Origin: Pseudomonadota bacterium
GTDB taxonomy: Bacteria; Pseudomonadota; Gammaproteobacteria; Burkholderiales; Sulfuricellaceae
Reading direction: 5' to 3'
DNA length: 55,884 nt
Assembly: GCA_021801705.1 (NCBI GenBank)
Contig: JAJYXP010000049.1
Location: 1 to 55,884 of the forward strand
Shown here: in pieces, positions 45,392 to 55,827 of the stretch
How positions within the stretch are numbered: position 1 is the stretch's first letter
How the letters are laid out: each line of letters opens with the position of its first letter
Position numbers and translations under genes: made by a program
The notes under the pieces: model-generated
Told to the model about the DNA's origin: nothing
Databases searched by the model: none
The model's input: the letters and a program-made list of their open reading frames with translations, nothing else

Positions 45392-46021
45392 CTAATGTGA
45401 GCCGGGATGCCCCGCTTTAGCCTCCATCAATAGATGGGCGATTTCCGCCGCCGAATGCACGCCCAGTTTTTCCATCGTGTTATGGCGGTGCACCTGGACG
45501 GTCTTGTCGCTGATTGCCAGCTCGCGGGCGATGATTTTGTTGGGCTTGCCGGCGGCCATCAACTCCGCCACTTCGCGCTCGCGCGCCGTCAAAGCTGCCA
45601 GAGCAGTCTGCGCGGCGCGGGATTGCGTGCTTATCCGGCAGTCCTCGATGCTGCGCTGCACCGCGCGCGTAACCGCATCGAGCAATGCCTGATCCTTGCA
45701 GGGCTTTTCGAGAAAATCGCAGGCACCGGTTTTCATTGCCTGCACCGCCATGGCTAAATCACCGTGGCCGGTCAGAAAGATGATGGGCAGGCGTACGCCA
45801 CGATCTTTGAGGGTTTGTTGCAGTTCCAGTCCGCTCATCAGGGGCATGCGCACGTCGAGCACCAGGCAGCCCGGCATATGCCCGTCGTAACGGTCGAGAA
45901 AGTCGTGCGCCGACTCGAATGACGCCACGCGCCATCCCGCCGAATCGAACAGATAAGCCAGCGAGCGGCGCATCGCCGCGTCATCGTCGACCACAAACAG
46001 CACCGCATCGCGTTCGTTCAT
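45392..46021 (-). CDS. ttrR: Tetrathionate response regulator TtrR (FixJ-type)
   Basis: 209 residues from the ATG at 46021, which overlaps the ttrS stop as ATGA. Receiver with phospho-acceptor aspartate in CLVLDVRMPLMSG and lysine in CDFLEKPCKD; LuxR-type helix-turn-helix with LTAREREVAELMAAGKPNK and the recognition helix ISDKTVQVHRHNTMEKLG. With TtrS it should activate ttrBCA, here about 6 kb away beyond the dsb cluster. The identification rests on the partner kinase. Confidence 0.85.
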   Translation of the reverse strand: MNERDAVLFVVDDDAAMRRSLAYLFDSAGWRVASFESAHDFLDRYDGHMPGCLVLDVRMPLMSGLELQQTLKDRGVRLPIIFLTGHGDLAMAVQAMKTGACDFLEKPCKDQALLDAVTRAVQRSIEDCRISTQSRAAQTALAALTAREREVAELMAAGKPNKIIARELAISDKTVQVHRHNTMEKLGVHSAAEIAHLLMEAKAGHPGSH

Positions 46022-47820
46022 ATGCCTCCCTGTAATTCTTCCCGCGGCAGGCTGAACCACACCGTCAGCCCTGCGTTGTCGTCGTTGGCCGCGGCCGACA
46101 GCGTTCCCCCGAGCGATTCGATAATGCCCTTGCTCAGCGACAAGCCCAAACCGAGGCCTTCGGCTTTGGTGGTAAAAAACGGTTCGAACAGGTGCGCGAA
46201 CTGTTCGGGCTCAAGCCCGCAACCGGAATCGCGCACGGTGACAAGACAGGAGCCGGCTTCCGCGCGGAAACGCACCTCGATCGGCTCCTGCGCGTGGCCG
46301 GCGGTCTGCTGCGCATCCAGGGCATTTTTCAGCAGATTGAGCATGACCTGCTGGATCTTCACCGGGTCGGCCATCACCCTGGCCGGTTGTGCCGCGCCGG
46401 GTTGCCAAATGACGCGCGCCTGCGGATGGGCGCCGGTGAACAGGGCAATGGCTTCGCCCAGTACCGCTATCAGGTCGACAGACTTCTGTTCGGCAGTTCT
46501 TTTTTGGGCGAAAGCGCGGATGTTCCGGATGATGCTTGCCGCCCGCTCGCTTTGCGCGACGATTTCGCCGCTTCCTTCGAGCAGGGGCGCCGGCTCCAGC
46601 CGGCCCGCCGCAATGCGCCGCTGTATGCCGCGGGCGAAATTCCGGATCGCCGCCAGCGGCTGGTTCAGCTCGTGCGCGATCGCGCTGGCCATTTCGCCGA
46701 GGATGGCCAGCCGTGCGGTATGGTCAAGCGTGGCTTGACGCATGCGCGCTTCTTCCGCCATGCGGCGCTGCTCCTCCTGCGCGTCGCGCAGCGCGCGGGT
46801 ACGCTGGCTCACCAGGTGTTCGACCCGCACGGTATGCACCGCCCAGACGACCAGCAAGGCCAGAATCAGCAGCATCCATCCCCAATAGCGCCGCAAGACG
46901 CCCTCGAAGGTCCATAGGCGCAGATAGGCATAGGGGCCGATTCTCAGTTCGCGGAACAACTCGCCGACAACCTGATAATCGCTGGGGATCGTCCAGCTAT
47001 AGCCATCTGCGGTGCGGGGCATCGCCAGTAAAGCCATGGCTACGCGCTTGGACAGTTCCATCGGGGTATGGCGCAAGGCGGCGAACGGCCAGTCGGGGTA
47101 TAACCGCGACGATGTTTGGCAGCGGAAGCCGCGGGTGTCGATCGGCGCCAGCACGCGCAGCTCCCCGGCGCCGATCTCGCCGCTGCTAATCATCTGCTCA
47201 AGCAGGCAGGTGCGGATGATGCCGGCGTCGGCCCGGCCGGCACGAACCGCATGCACGATTTTTTGAACCGGAAAACCCGTAAACTGCAAAGAGGCCAGGT
47301 CATGCTCAGGATCGACGCCGGCTTGCAGCAACTCGCGCGCGGCAATCTGGTAACCCCCGAACGCCTCCGGACCGACCGCCAGCACGTGCTTGCCGGCCAG
47401 GTCCGCCAATGTGTGCAGGCGCGCATCCTTGCGCACCACGATGGCCGATCCGATCGATTGCCGCGGCGACAGGGCCCAGGGCGATTCGATGGTCGCGATG
47501 CGGCTGGCGCCATCGCTATTTTCGAGGGCGACATAGTGGCCGCTGTTGGTGATGACGAAATCAACGCTGTGTTCTTGCACCGCACGCGTCAGTCCGGCCT
47601 GGTCGAAACCAAGCAGAATGAAACGATGGTCCGGAATGCCGGCTTCCAGCCAATCCCTGACATGGGACCAGTCTTCCTGTACCGCCTCGGCGCCTTTATA
47701 TGCCAGCACGCCGATCCGTACCGTGACCGTATTGCCTGTGCCCGCAAGGGATGGGTGAAGCAGCAAGCCCAGCCCCATCAGCAAGGCTCCGATCCGGAAA
47801 ATTTGGCGCAGCAAAAACAT
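46018..47820 (-). CDS. ttrS: Tetrathionate sensor histidine kinase TtrS
   Basis: 600 residues from the ATG at 47820; a TTG five codons earlier is the alternative, and neither has a good ribosome site. A signal helix precedes a PhnD-like binding domain (about 30-290) with two cysteines at about 204 (IRTCLLEQ) and 233 (GFRCQTSSRLYP), the positions I recall as conserved in TtrS. A membrane helix near 310 and coiled coil follow, then the H box AIAHELNQPLAAIRNFARG and an ATPase with NLLKNALDA, DSGCGL and GLGLGLSLSKG. It is divergent from the dsrE-like gene. Confidence 0.87.
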   Translation of the reverse strand: MFLLRQIFRIGALLMGLGLLLHPSLAGTGNTVTVRIGVLAYKGAEAVQEDWSHVRDWLEAGIPDHRFILLGFDQAGLTRAVQEHSVDFVITNSGHYVALENSDGASRIATIESPWALSPRQSIGSAIVVRKDARLHTLADLAGKHVLAVGPEAFGGYQIAARELLQAGVDPEHDLASLQFTGFPVQKIVHAVRAGRADAGIIRTCLLEQMISSGEIGAGELRVLAPIDTRGFRCQTSSRLYPDWPFAALRHTPMELSKRVAMALLAMPRTADGYSWTIPSDYQVVGELFRELRIGPYAYLRLWTFEGVLRRYWGWMLLILALLVVWAVHTVRVEHLVSQRTRALRDAQEEQRRMAEEARMRQATLDHTARLAILGEMASAIAHELNQPLAAIRNFARGIQRRIAAGRLEPAPLLEGSGEIVAQSERAASIIRNIRAFAQKRTAEQKSVDLIAVLGEAIALFTGAHPQARVIWQPGAAQPARVMADPVKIQQVMLNLLKNALDAQQTAGHAQEPIEVRFRAEAGSCLVTVRDSGCGLEPEQFAHLFEPFFTTKAEGLGLGLSLSKGIIESLGGTLSAAANDDNAGLTVWFSLPREELQGGI

Positions 47821-47993
47821 GTTTTTTATTTTCAATTGATTGGGTTAAGACCGCTGACTTTAATACGACAAAGCAATCCGGATTTATCTGGCATATTAGC
47901 CGGAACTAATTTACCTGGGCATGACCTAAAAGATGGCGTGCCTATGGCTTTTCGCGTGCGCCAAATCCCAACAATAACCCAGGAAATAATAAA

Positions 47994-48521
47994 ATGAAAC
48001 GAAGCTCACATACCACAAGAAAAATTTTCATTTCCACGCTCATGGCCGCCTCACTCGCCATGCCCGCGTTTTCCGCGCTGGCGGAGCCGGTGTCCCCTCC
48101 GGCGATCAAGATCGACGTCCCGGTCGCACTCAAGCACGCAAAGGTCGTTTTCAACCTGGACCATGCCGCGTTCAGCGGCGATATGCCTGTCGGCCTCAAG
48201 CACATGAGCCTGATGATCGAACGGTTCAAGCAGACCGGCACCGAGCTGAGCCTGGTTGCCGTTTTTCACGGGGATGCCGGATACATGCTGCTTAACGACG
48301 AGACCTACAATGCGGTGCGCAAGACCAGCACCGGCAACCCCTACAAGGGCATGGTCGAAAATCTGATCAAGCAGGGCGCCAAGATCGAGGAATGCGCGAT
48401 CACCATGAAGGCCAACAAGTGGGGCAACGAGAATCTGCTCCCCGGGGTGAAGGTGAACTCGGGTGCGCTCGGACGCATCGTCCAACTGGAGCAGGAAGGT
48501 TACGTGATGCTCCAGCCGTAA
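47994..48521 (+). CDS. Periplasmic DsrE-like protein
   Basis: 175 residues with a signal peptide (about 1-30, ending SALA) and a DsrE/DsrF fold. The end is typical of the family: EECAITMKANKW, NLLPGVKV, ALGRIVQLEQEGYVMLQP. The single cysteine (in EECAITM) sits where sulfur-carrier cysteines occur in related proteins. Its position, divergent from ttrS and followed by a terminator, suggests a function in periplasmic sulfur chemistry linked to tetrathionate; this is inference. The 173-bp gap to ttrS carries the two promoters, but I could not define the TtrR site. Confidence 0.82.
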   Translation: MKRSSHTTRKIFISTLMAASLAMPAFSALAEPVSPPAIKIDVPVALKHAKVVFNLDHAAFSGDMPVGLKHMSLMIERFKQTGTELSLVAVFHGDAGYMLLNDETYNAVRKTSTGNPYKGMVENLIKQGAKIEECAITMKANKWGNENLLPGVKVNSGALGRIVQLEQEGYVMLQP

Positions 48522-48635
48522 GCTGGCCGCGCAGTGTCCGTGCCGGTCTTGAGGTTTTCGCTGAGCGGCACGGGCTCAATCGCTTCAGGGCATAAAGCCT
48601 GTGCGCTTGCTGTTTATATCCATGCCGTGATGCAC

Positions 48636-48665
48636 AAAAAAACCCCGCCGAAGCGGGGTTTTTTT
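48636..48665. terminator. Bidirectional terminator between dsrE-like gene and groEL
   Basis: CCCCGC (48643-48648), CGAA, GCGGGG (48653-48658), flanked by seven A and seven T. On the minus strand the loop is the stable TTCG. It serves the convergent groEL and dsrE-like genes. Confidence 0.93.
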
Positions 48666-48690
48666 GTGGGTGCAGGAAAGCCGGAAGGAA

Positions 48691-50340
<1,650 letters not shown>

Positions 50341-50361
50341 TTAAATCTCCTTAATCTTGAT

Positions 50362-50430
50362 CGTCGTTCCCGCGAAGGCGGGAACCTAGTAAATTGTTAG
50401 CGCTAGATCCCCGCCTGCGCGGGGATGACA
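50362..50430. repeat. Pair of small palindromes between groES and groEL
   Basis: TTCCCGCGAAGGCGGGAA and ATCCCCGCCTGCGCGGGGAT are two dispersed hairpin units of the kind common between genes in proteobacteria. They sit inside the groESL transcript and might affect the groES to groEL ratio. Confidence 0.6.
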
Positions 50431-50471
50431 TGGCCGTTTCCCATCGCGCTTTGCGCTCTGGGACATCCATG

Positions 50472-50762
50472 TCACTTCTCGACCACGCCCATGATGTCTT
50501 CTTCGCGCATCACCAGCAGTTCTTCGCCCTCAACCTTGACGGTCTGGCCGGAATACTTGCCGAACAGCACCTTGTCGCCGACTTTGACGTCCAGCGGACG
50601 AAGCTTGCCGTCATCGCCTACCTTGCCCTTGCCCACGGCAATGATTTCGCCCTGGTCGGGTTTTTCCGTGGCTGAGTCGGGGATCACGATGCCGGAAGCG
50701 GTCTTGCGTTCTTCTTCCAGCCGCTTGACAATAACGCGGTCGTGCAATGGACGAATTTTCAT
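50472..50762 (-). CDS. groES: Co-chaperonin GroES
   Basis: 96 residues, full length: [20 protein letters not shown], the mobile-loop region [20 protein letters not shown] and [15 protein letters not shown]. It caps the GroEL ring. It is the first gene of groESL, preceded by AGGAGAT, then a 23-bp hairpin, then the CIRCE operator and promoter. Confidence 0.97.
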   Translation of the reverse strand: MKIRPLHDRVIVKRLEEERKTASGIVIPDSATEKPDQGEIIAVGKGKVGDDGKLRPLDVKVGDKVLFGKYSGQTVKVEGEELLVMREEDIMGVVEK

Positions 50763-50786
50763 TGTTTCAATCTCCTGTCAGGTTTA

Positions 50787-50835
50787 AGGACCTATTAAGC
50801 ATTAAGCGTGTAACGCTTAATGCTTAATAGGTCCT
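50787..50835. repeat. Perfect 23-bp inverted repeat in the groESL leader
   Basis: Left arm 50787-50809 (beginning AGGACCTATTAAGC) and right arm 50813-50835 are exact complements with a 3-base loop (GTA). It lies between the CIRCE operator and the groES ribosome site, so it is transcribed and folds into a very long hairpin. No T-run follows on the groES strand, so it is not a simple terminator. The remaining part of the gap 50763-51172 holds CIRCE, the promoter, and an unannotated leader of polX. Confidence 0.9.
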
Positions 50836-50908
50836 AAGTTAACGAAATAAAATCCGGCAAACCGCCTGCGCTGTTTGCCGTTAGATAACGGTCTACAGGA
50901 CCGAGCTG

Positions 50909-50935
50909 TTAGCACTCGTGTCCGACGAGTGCTAA
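50909..50935. promoter_or_regulatory. CIRCE operator (HrcA binding site)
   Basis: TTAGCACTC, nine bases, GAGTGCTAA: a perfect match to the CIRCE consensus. It overlaps the -10/start region of the groESL promoter, so HrcA should repress groESL until heat shock. hrcA is not in the window. Confidence 0.97.
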
Positions 50936-50963
50936 TAATAAGGGTTGATCGTTCCAATTTCAA
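50935..50963 (-). promoter_or_regulatory. groESL promoter
   Basis: On the minus strand TTGAAA (50963-50958), exactly 17 bases, TATTAT (50940-50935), a near-consensus sigma-70 promoter. The -35 context CCCCTTGAAA also resembles a sigma-32 -35. The -10 runs directly into CIRCE. Confidence 0.8.
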
Positions 50964-51172
50964 GGGGAAGTGTCGTTCACGTGGAATTTACGCTGAAATC
51001 CGGCAAATCCGGGCGGGTATTCAGTACCGTTAACAGGCGGAAAACTCCGATGACTTGTGCTATACCGGAATTGTTTTAACGAAGCCAAAGCTGGTATTGC
51101 GCATCCGGCAGCAGCATGATGCCGGCAGGCCGGCTTATGCAGTGAACGATCAGCGCCTAAGGGAAATTCCCC

Positions 51173-52921
51173 ATGCCGATCCATAACGCCGACATCGCCG
51201 CCATCTTCGAGGAGATCGCCGACCTGCTCGAAATCCAGGAAGCGAATCCCTTCCGCATCCGCGCTTACCGCAACGCCGCGCGTACCCTGGGCGAACTGTC
51301 CCAGGATGTGCGCGTGCTGGTGGAAAAAGGCGACGACCTGAAACGGCTCCCCGGCATCGGCGACGATCTTTCCGCCAGGATTCGGGAGATTGTCGCCACG
51401 GGTCATTGCAGCTTCCTGGAGCGCCTGCGCACAGAACTGCCGCCCGCCGTCACCGAACTGCTGAAGATTCCCGGCCTCGGCCCCAAGCGGGTGAAAACGC
51501 TCTACCACGACCTTGAGGTGCAGACTGTCGAACAGCTTTACCGCGCCGCACGCGATGGCCGTATTCGCGCCTTGTCCGGCTTTGGCGAAAAGACCGAGCT
51601 CAACATCCTGCGGGCGGTGGAGGCACACGTCAGCCGGGCACGCCGCTTCAAGCTGGTAGTTGCGGCACAATATGCCGAGGCATTGCGCACCTGCCTCGCG
51701 GCAGTGCCGGGGGTAAAGCAAGTGACGATAGCAGGCAGTTTCCGCCGCATGCGCGAAACCGTGGGCGACCTCGACATCCTCGCCACCGCAATGCCGGATA
51801 GCCCGGTCATGCGGCGCTTTACCGCCTATGATGAAGTGGCGGAAGTCCTCTCGGCCGGCGCCAAGCGTGCCAGCGTCATGCTCAAGTGCGGCCTGCAGGT
51901 TGACTTGCGCGTGGTGGCCGAAGAAAGTTACGGCGCGGCGCTGCAATACTTTACCGGTTCCAAGGCGCACAACATCGCCATCCGTCGCATCGCCCAAACA
52001 CACGGATTGAAGGTCAACGAATATGGGGTGTACCGGGGCGAAGCCCGTATCGCCGGCGAGAGCGAGGAATCAGTCTATCGTGCTGTCGGGCTGCCTTACA
52101 TCCCGCCCGAGTTGCGTGAAGACCGTGGCGAGATCGAGGCGGCGCGTGCGGGGCGGCTGCCGCAGTTGGTGGAGCTGGCTGACTTGCACGGCGACCTTCA
52201 TGTCCACACCAGGGCCACCGACGGCCGTAATACCCTGCGCGAAATGGCGCTGGCAGCTCAGGCACAGGGCTTTGAATATCTCGCCATCACCGAGCACTCG
52301 CGCCGTCTCACCGTGGCCCACGGCCTCGACCCGCTGCGCCTTGCACGCCAATGCGACGAGATCGACGCACTCAATGAGCAGCTTACGGGCATTACCCTGC
52401 TCAAAGGCATTGAGGTGGATATCCTCGAAGATGGCAGCCTCGATCTGCCGGACAAGGTGCTGGCGCGGCTCGACCTGGTCGTGGGCGCGGTGCACAGCAA
52501 ATTCGACCTGTCCCGCGCCAGGCAGACGGAGCGCATTCTGCGCGCGATGGAGCACCCCTGTTTCACCATGCTCGCCCACCCCACGGGGCGGCTCATAGAA
52601 AAGCGCGAGCCTTATGACGTCGATATGCTGCGCATTATTCGCCAGGCCAAAAAACGCGGCTGCTTCCTTGAGCTCAATGCGCACCCCGAGCGCCTCGATC
52701 TGCTTGACACTTATTGCCAGATGGCGAAGGAGGAGGGCGTGCTGGTCAGCATCAATTCGGACGCGCACAGCAGCTTCGATTTCGCCAACCTGCGATTCGG
52801 GGTGGGTCAGGCGCGGCGCGGCTGGCTGGAAGCGCGGGACGTGCTCAACACCCGCCCGCTTGCCGAGTTGCGCACGCTCATAAAGCGAACCATGCAGCCA
52901 TCGAAAGGCGTGCTGTCATGA
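51173..52921 (+). CDS. polX: DNA polymerase X with C-terminal PHP domain
   Basis: 582 residues. The helix-hairpin-helix N-terminal domain has [15 protein letters not shown] and [15 protein letters not shown]. The nucleotidyltransferase centre is [17 protein letters not shown] with the third aspartate in QVDLRVV. The PHP domain (about 340-570) has [20 protein letters not shown] and NSDAHS. Bacterial PolX fills gaps in base-excision repair, with the PHP part giving 3'-5' exonuclease and AP endonuclease activity. All motifs are present. Confidence 0.94.
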   Translation: MPIHNADIAAIFEEIADLLEIQEANPFRIRAYRNAARTLGELSQDVRVLVEKGDDLKRLPGIGDDLSARIREIVATGHCSFLERLRTELPPAVTELLKIPGLGPKRVKTLYHDLEVQTVEQLYRAARDGRIRALSGFGEKTELNILRAVEAHVSRARRFKLVVAAQYAEALRTCLAAVPGVKQVTIAGSFRRMRETVGDLDILATAMPDSPVMRRFTAYDEVAEVLSAGAKRASVMLKCGLQVDLRVVAEESYGAALQYFTGSKAHNIAIRRIAQTHGLKVNEYGVYRGEARIAGESEESVYRAVGLPYIPPELREDRGEIEAARAGRLPQLVELADLHGDLHVHTRATDGRNTLREMALAAQAQGFEYLAITEHSRRLTVAHGLDPLRLARQCDEIDALNEQLTGITLLKGIEVDILEDGSLDLPDKVLARLDLVVGAVHSKFDLSRARQTERILRAMEHPCFTMLAHPTGRLIEKREPYDVDMLRIIRQAKKRGCFLELNAHPERLDLLDTYCQMAKEEGVLVSINSDAHSSFDFANLRFGVGQARRGWLEARDVLNTRPLAELRTLIKRTMQPSKGVLS

Positions 52922-52932
52922 TTGAGCGGGGA

Positions 52933-52961
52933 TAAAAAAACAGGCGGGTGTTTTACCCGCC
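52933..52961 (-). terminator. Intrinsic terminator of the 57-residue gene
   Basis: Stem GGCGGGT/ACCCGCC of 7 bp with a 5-base loop; on the minus strand TG and seven T follow. It starts 8 bases beyond the stop of the gene at 52969 and may also end the convergent polX transcript. Confidence 0.85.
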
Positions 52962-52968
52962 CGCATTG

Positions 52969-53142
52969 CTATTTTTCCCTTTCCACCAACTCACCGTCGA
53001 TTCTCGGCACATCCCGCTGAGGATGTTGCTTCCGCAGATGTTCCAGTCTTTCGTTGCGGGCGATGCTTTTTCCACCGCCCACCTGGATTTCGATCTCCTC
53101 TTCCTCCGGCTGAGCCTTCTCTTTCGTCCGCTCGTCGCTCAT
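52969..53142 (-). CDS. Small acidic/charged protein of unknown function
   Basis: 57 residues beginning MSDERTKEKAQPEEEEIEIQ, highly charged, with no membrane segment. It is accepted as a gene because the ATG at 53142 has a GGGAG ribosome site 4-5 bases upstream and an intrinsic terminator follows directly. The N-terminal half is acidic, the C-terminal half basic (RNERLEHLRKQHPQRD). No family is recognised. Confidence 0.6.
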   Translation of the reverse strand: MSDERTKEKAQPEEEEIEIQVGGGKSIARNERLEHLRKQHPQRDVPRIDGELVEREK

Positions 53143-53248
53143 CTCACTCCCCATCGTGATTGCCACCAAAAATATAGACGGGCTGCTCTGTTTTACAAGA
53201 GTTGGAATGCCCAGTATTTCAGAATGCAGTGCTATATTTCAAATGTAA

Positions 53249-53400
53249 GCTGGACCTGAAGCTAAAAACAGGCCCGCAGACCTGATTGTGATTGGAAGCC
53301 ATGGCCGCCGCCGTTTCCATCACACCCGCTTCCGGGCGGAGGGCCCGAAGGCGTGGTGCGCATTGCAACGAATCCTGTGTTGCTGATTCGGGGCGTATAA
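53249..53400 (+). pseudogene. Remnant of a universal stress protein (UspA) C-terminus
   Basis: Two frames together read like the end of UspA. From 53249 one frame gives ...ADLIVIGSHGRRR; from about 53341 the next frame gives GPEGVVRIATNPVLLIRGV and a TAA at 53398. The conserved GxHG nucleotide-binding motif and the closing VLLIRG are both present, but a frameshift and a small loss separate them and the N-terminal two thirds are absent. Confidence 0.75.
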
Positions 53401-53433
53401 ATGTAAAACCTGTTCGAATACAGGAGGTTCAAA

Positions 53434-53700
53434 ATGGCTACTACAGCAAAAAGCGGTTCTCCTACTCGCATCGCCACTCGCAAAGCCAAAACGGCTCAGC
53501 AAGAGCGCTATGCCCCCAAACCCAAGCCGGCTCCTCAACCGGCCAAATCCGCTGTAAAACATAAGGTGCCTGACGAAGCGCTGCGAAAAATCGCTCGCCG
53601 TGTATTGGAAGAGCTAAAAATACCAGGGAAAATTCCTAGCGAGGTTGTCCTGGGGGCTTTATTTGAAGTGCGCGATTTGGTCGAGGCGGCTGTGAAATAA
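53434..53700 (+). CDS. Small basic protein of unknown function
   Basis: 88 residues with a strong ribosome site (AGGAGG, seven bases before ATG). The first 45 residues are rich in Lys, Ala and Pro (RYAPKPKPAPQPAKSAVK), likely disordered; residues 46-88 look like two helices (DEALRKIARRVLEELKIPGK and SEVVLGALFEVRDLVEAAVK). The layout recalls small nucleic-acid-binding proteins, but no family is recognised. It lies between the UspA remnant and ftsH, in the same direction. Confidence 0.65.
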   Translation: MATTAKSGSPTRIATRKAKTAQQERYAPKPKPAPQPAKSAVKHKVPDEALRKIARRVLEELKIPGKIPSEVVLGALFEVRDLVEAAVK

Positions 53701-53756
53701 GAACAACCAGTCGCTATCTCAGTCGATGCTTGGTCTGAATTTCTTTGCCAGGAAAT

Positions 53757-55628
53757 ATGCCCATTCCCCCGGAAAAAAAGAAGAGTCTGCTGCCATCCTT
53801 TCCGCCTCCGTCTCGCGAGTCGGCCTGGTGGATATTTGGCTTGGCGATGCTGGTGTGGATTCTGTTCACGCTCGTCCTGCCGATGGCGCAGGTGAAGCAG
53901 GTTCCCTACAGCGAATTCAAGGCCATGGTGCGCGAAGGCCGTCTGCAGGAGGTGACGCTTGGCCCTTCGCTCGTTAGCGGCATTTCTAAGGACGACAAGA
54001 CACAGGGAGCCCGCGTTTATACGGCCGTGAAGGTGGAGGATCCGGATCTGGTCAAGGAGCTGGAAGCCAAAGGGATCCCGTATCGCGGTGAGGTGGAGGG
54101 CAAATGGGGCCCATTGATCCTGTCCTGGCTAATACCCATTGCGCTGCTGCTGCTTTTTTGGAAGTTTATTCTCGGCAAGCTCGGCGGCGCACAGCGCAAC
54201 CTTCTCTCCATCGGGCAAAGCAAGGCCAAGGTGTATGTAGACAGCGACACGGGGGTGACGTTTGACGACGTTGCCGGGGTGGATGAAGCCAAGGACGAGC
54301 TGCGGGAAATTATCGACTACCTGCGCGAGCCGGAGAAATACCGCCGCCTCGGCGGCACCATCCCCAAGGGTGTGCTGCTGGTCGGGCCGCCGGGCACGGG
54401 CAAGACGCTCCTGGCCAAGGCGGTGGCGGGCGAGGCACGCGTCCCTTTTTTCAGCATGAGCGGCTCCGAGTTCGTGGAAATGTTCGTCGGTGTCGGTGCA
54501 GCACGGGTGCGCGACCTTTTTGAACAGGCGCAGCAAAAGGCCCCCTGCATCATTTTCATCGACGAGCTGGATGCCCTGGGCAAGGTGCGCAGCGTGTCGC
54601 CGGTGGCCGGAGGGCACGAGGAACGGGAACACACCCTGCAGCAGTTGCTGGTCGAGATGGATGGCTTCGATTCCCGCAAGGGGGTGATCATCATGGCGGC
54701 CACCAACCGCCCGGAAATTCTCGACCCCGCCCTGCTGCGTCCCGGTCGCTTCGATCGCCATGTGCTGGTGGATCGGCCCGATATTCGTGGCAGGGAAGAT
54801 ATCCTGCGGGTACATTGCAAGCGCATCAAGCTTGCCCAGGATGTGGATATCAAGGTGCTGGCGGCACGCACCACTGGATTTGTCGGCGCCGACCTCGCCA
54901 ACGTCGTGAACGAGGCCGCCCTGCTGGCGGCACGCCGCAACAAGCAGGCGGTGGAGATGGAGGATTTTGAGGAAGCCATTAACCGGCTCATCGCCGGACT
55001 GGAAAAGAAACGCCGGGTAATGAGCCAACAAGAGCAGGAAGTCATTGCCTACCATGAATCCGGCCATGCCCTGGTAGCGGAGTCACTGCCGCACACCGAC
55101 CGGGTGCACCGCATCTCCATTATTCCCCGGGGTATCGCGGCGCTTGGATACACGCTGCAGCTTCCCACACAGGACCGCTACCTGATAACGAGATCCGAGT
55201 TGCTTGAGAGGCTGACTGTACTCCTCGCAGGAAGAACGGCTGAAGAGCTGGTCTTCCGTGAGATTTCCACCGGCGCCCAGGACGACCTGGAACGCGCCAC
55301 CAGCATGGCCCGCAGCATGGTGTCGGCCTACGGCATGAGCGAGAAACTCGGTCCTATGACCTATGGGCCAGGCAAGCGCCCGCAATTTCTGGAGGAAGTG
55401 ATGCCGCTGTACGGTCGGGAGATCAGCGAGGAAACGGCCCGCGAAATCGATCAGGAAGTGCGCACCCTCATGACCGAGGCGCACCAGCGCGCGCACACCA
55501 TCCTGGAAACGCAGCGTGACATCCTGGACACCCTGGCGCACAAGCTCCTGGAAAAAGAAACCATCGAAGGCGACGAACTCCGGGAGATCATCAGTACCAT
55601 GCGACAAGCCACGCCAACCAGCACCTAA
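53757..55628 (+). CDS. ftsH: ATP-dependent membrane zinc protease FtsH
   Basis: 623 residues from the ATG at 53757 after AGGAAAT. Two membrane helices (about 25-45 and 120-140) flank a small periplasmic domain. The AAA ATPase has Walker A GPPGTGKT, Walker [12 protein letters not shown], and second region of homology [20 protein letters not shown]. The protease has the zinc motif HESGH and the third ligand aspartate region [11 protein letters not shown]. It degrades membrane and soluble proteins. Its isolated context, away from the usual rlmE and folP neighbours, suggests it is an additional FtsH copy (inference). Confidence 0.93.
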   Translation: MPIPPEKKKSLLPSFPPPSRESAWWIFGLAMLVWILFTLVLPMAQVKQVPYSEFKAMVREGRLQEVTLGPSLVSGISKDDKTQGARVYTAVKVEDPDLVKELEAKGIPYRGEVEGKWGPLILSWLIPIALLLLFWKFILGKLGGAQRNLLSIGQSKAKVYVDSDTGVTFDDVAGVDEAKDELREIIDYLREPEKYRRLGGTIPKGVLLVGPPGTGKTLLAKAVAGEARVPFFSMSGSEFVEMFVGVGAARVRDLFEQAQQKAPCIIFIDELDALGKVRSVSPVAGGHEEREHTLQQLLVEMDGFDSRKGVIIMAATNRPEILDPALLRPGRFDRHVLVDRPDIRGREDILRVHCKRIKLAQDVDIKVLAARTTGFVGADLANVVNEAALLAARRNKQAVEMEDFEEAINRLIAGLEKKRRVMSQQEQEVIAYHESGHALVAESLPHTDRVHRISIIPRGIAALGYTLQLPTQDRYLITRSELLERLTVLLAGRTAEELVFREISTGAQDDLERATSMARSMVSAYGMSEKLGPMTYGPGKRPQFLEEVMPLYGREISEETAREIDQEVRTLMTEAHQRAHTILETQRDILDTLAHKLLEKETIEGDELREIISTMRQATPTST

Positions 55629-55641
55629 AATGATCGTGCTT

Positions 55642-55764
55642 CTAGTTGTCAGTCAACTTAAAACGGCTGTACGTTCTTTGTAGGTGCGAATTCATTCGCA
55701 CAGTTGGCCGAATGAATTCGGCCCTACAAGAAAATCACGCAAATTCAAAATGACTGTCTACTAG
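55642..55764. mobile_element. Family A 115-bp element, copy 5, inverted
   Basis: The element proper is 55646-55760 (115 bp), flanked by CTAG at 55642-55645 and 55761-55764. It is in the opposite orientation to copies 1-3, with the GTGCGAATTC half first and the GGCCGAATGAATTC half second. It begins 14 bases after the ftsH stop. Confidence 0.9.
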
Positions 55765-55827
55765 TTCTACTGTGTTAAAAAATATGCAACAATGCCAAGG
55801 ATCAAAGTTACGAGCGAGGGATACAGC

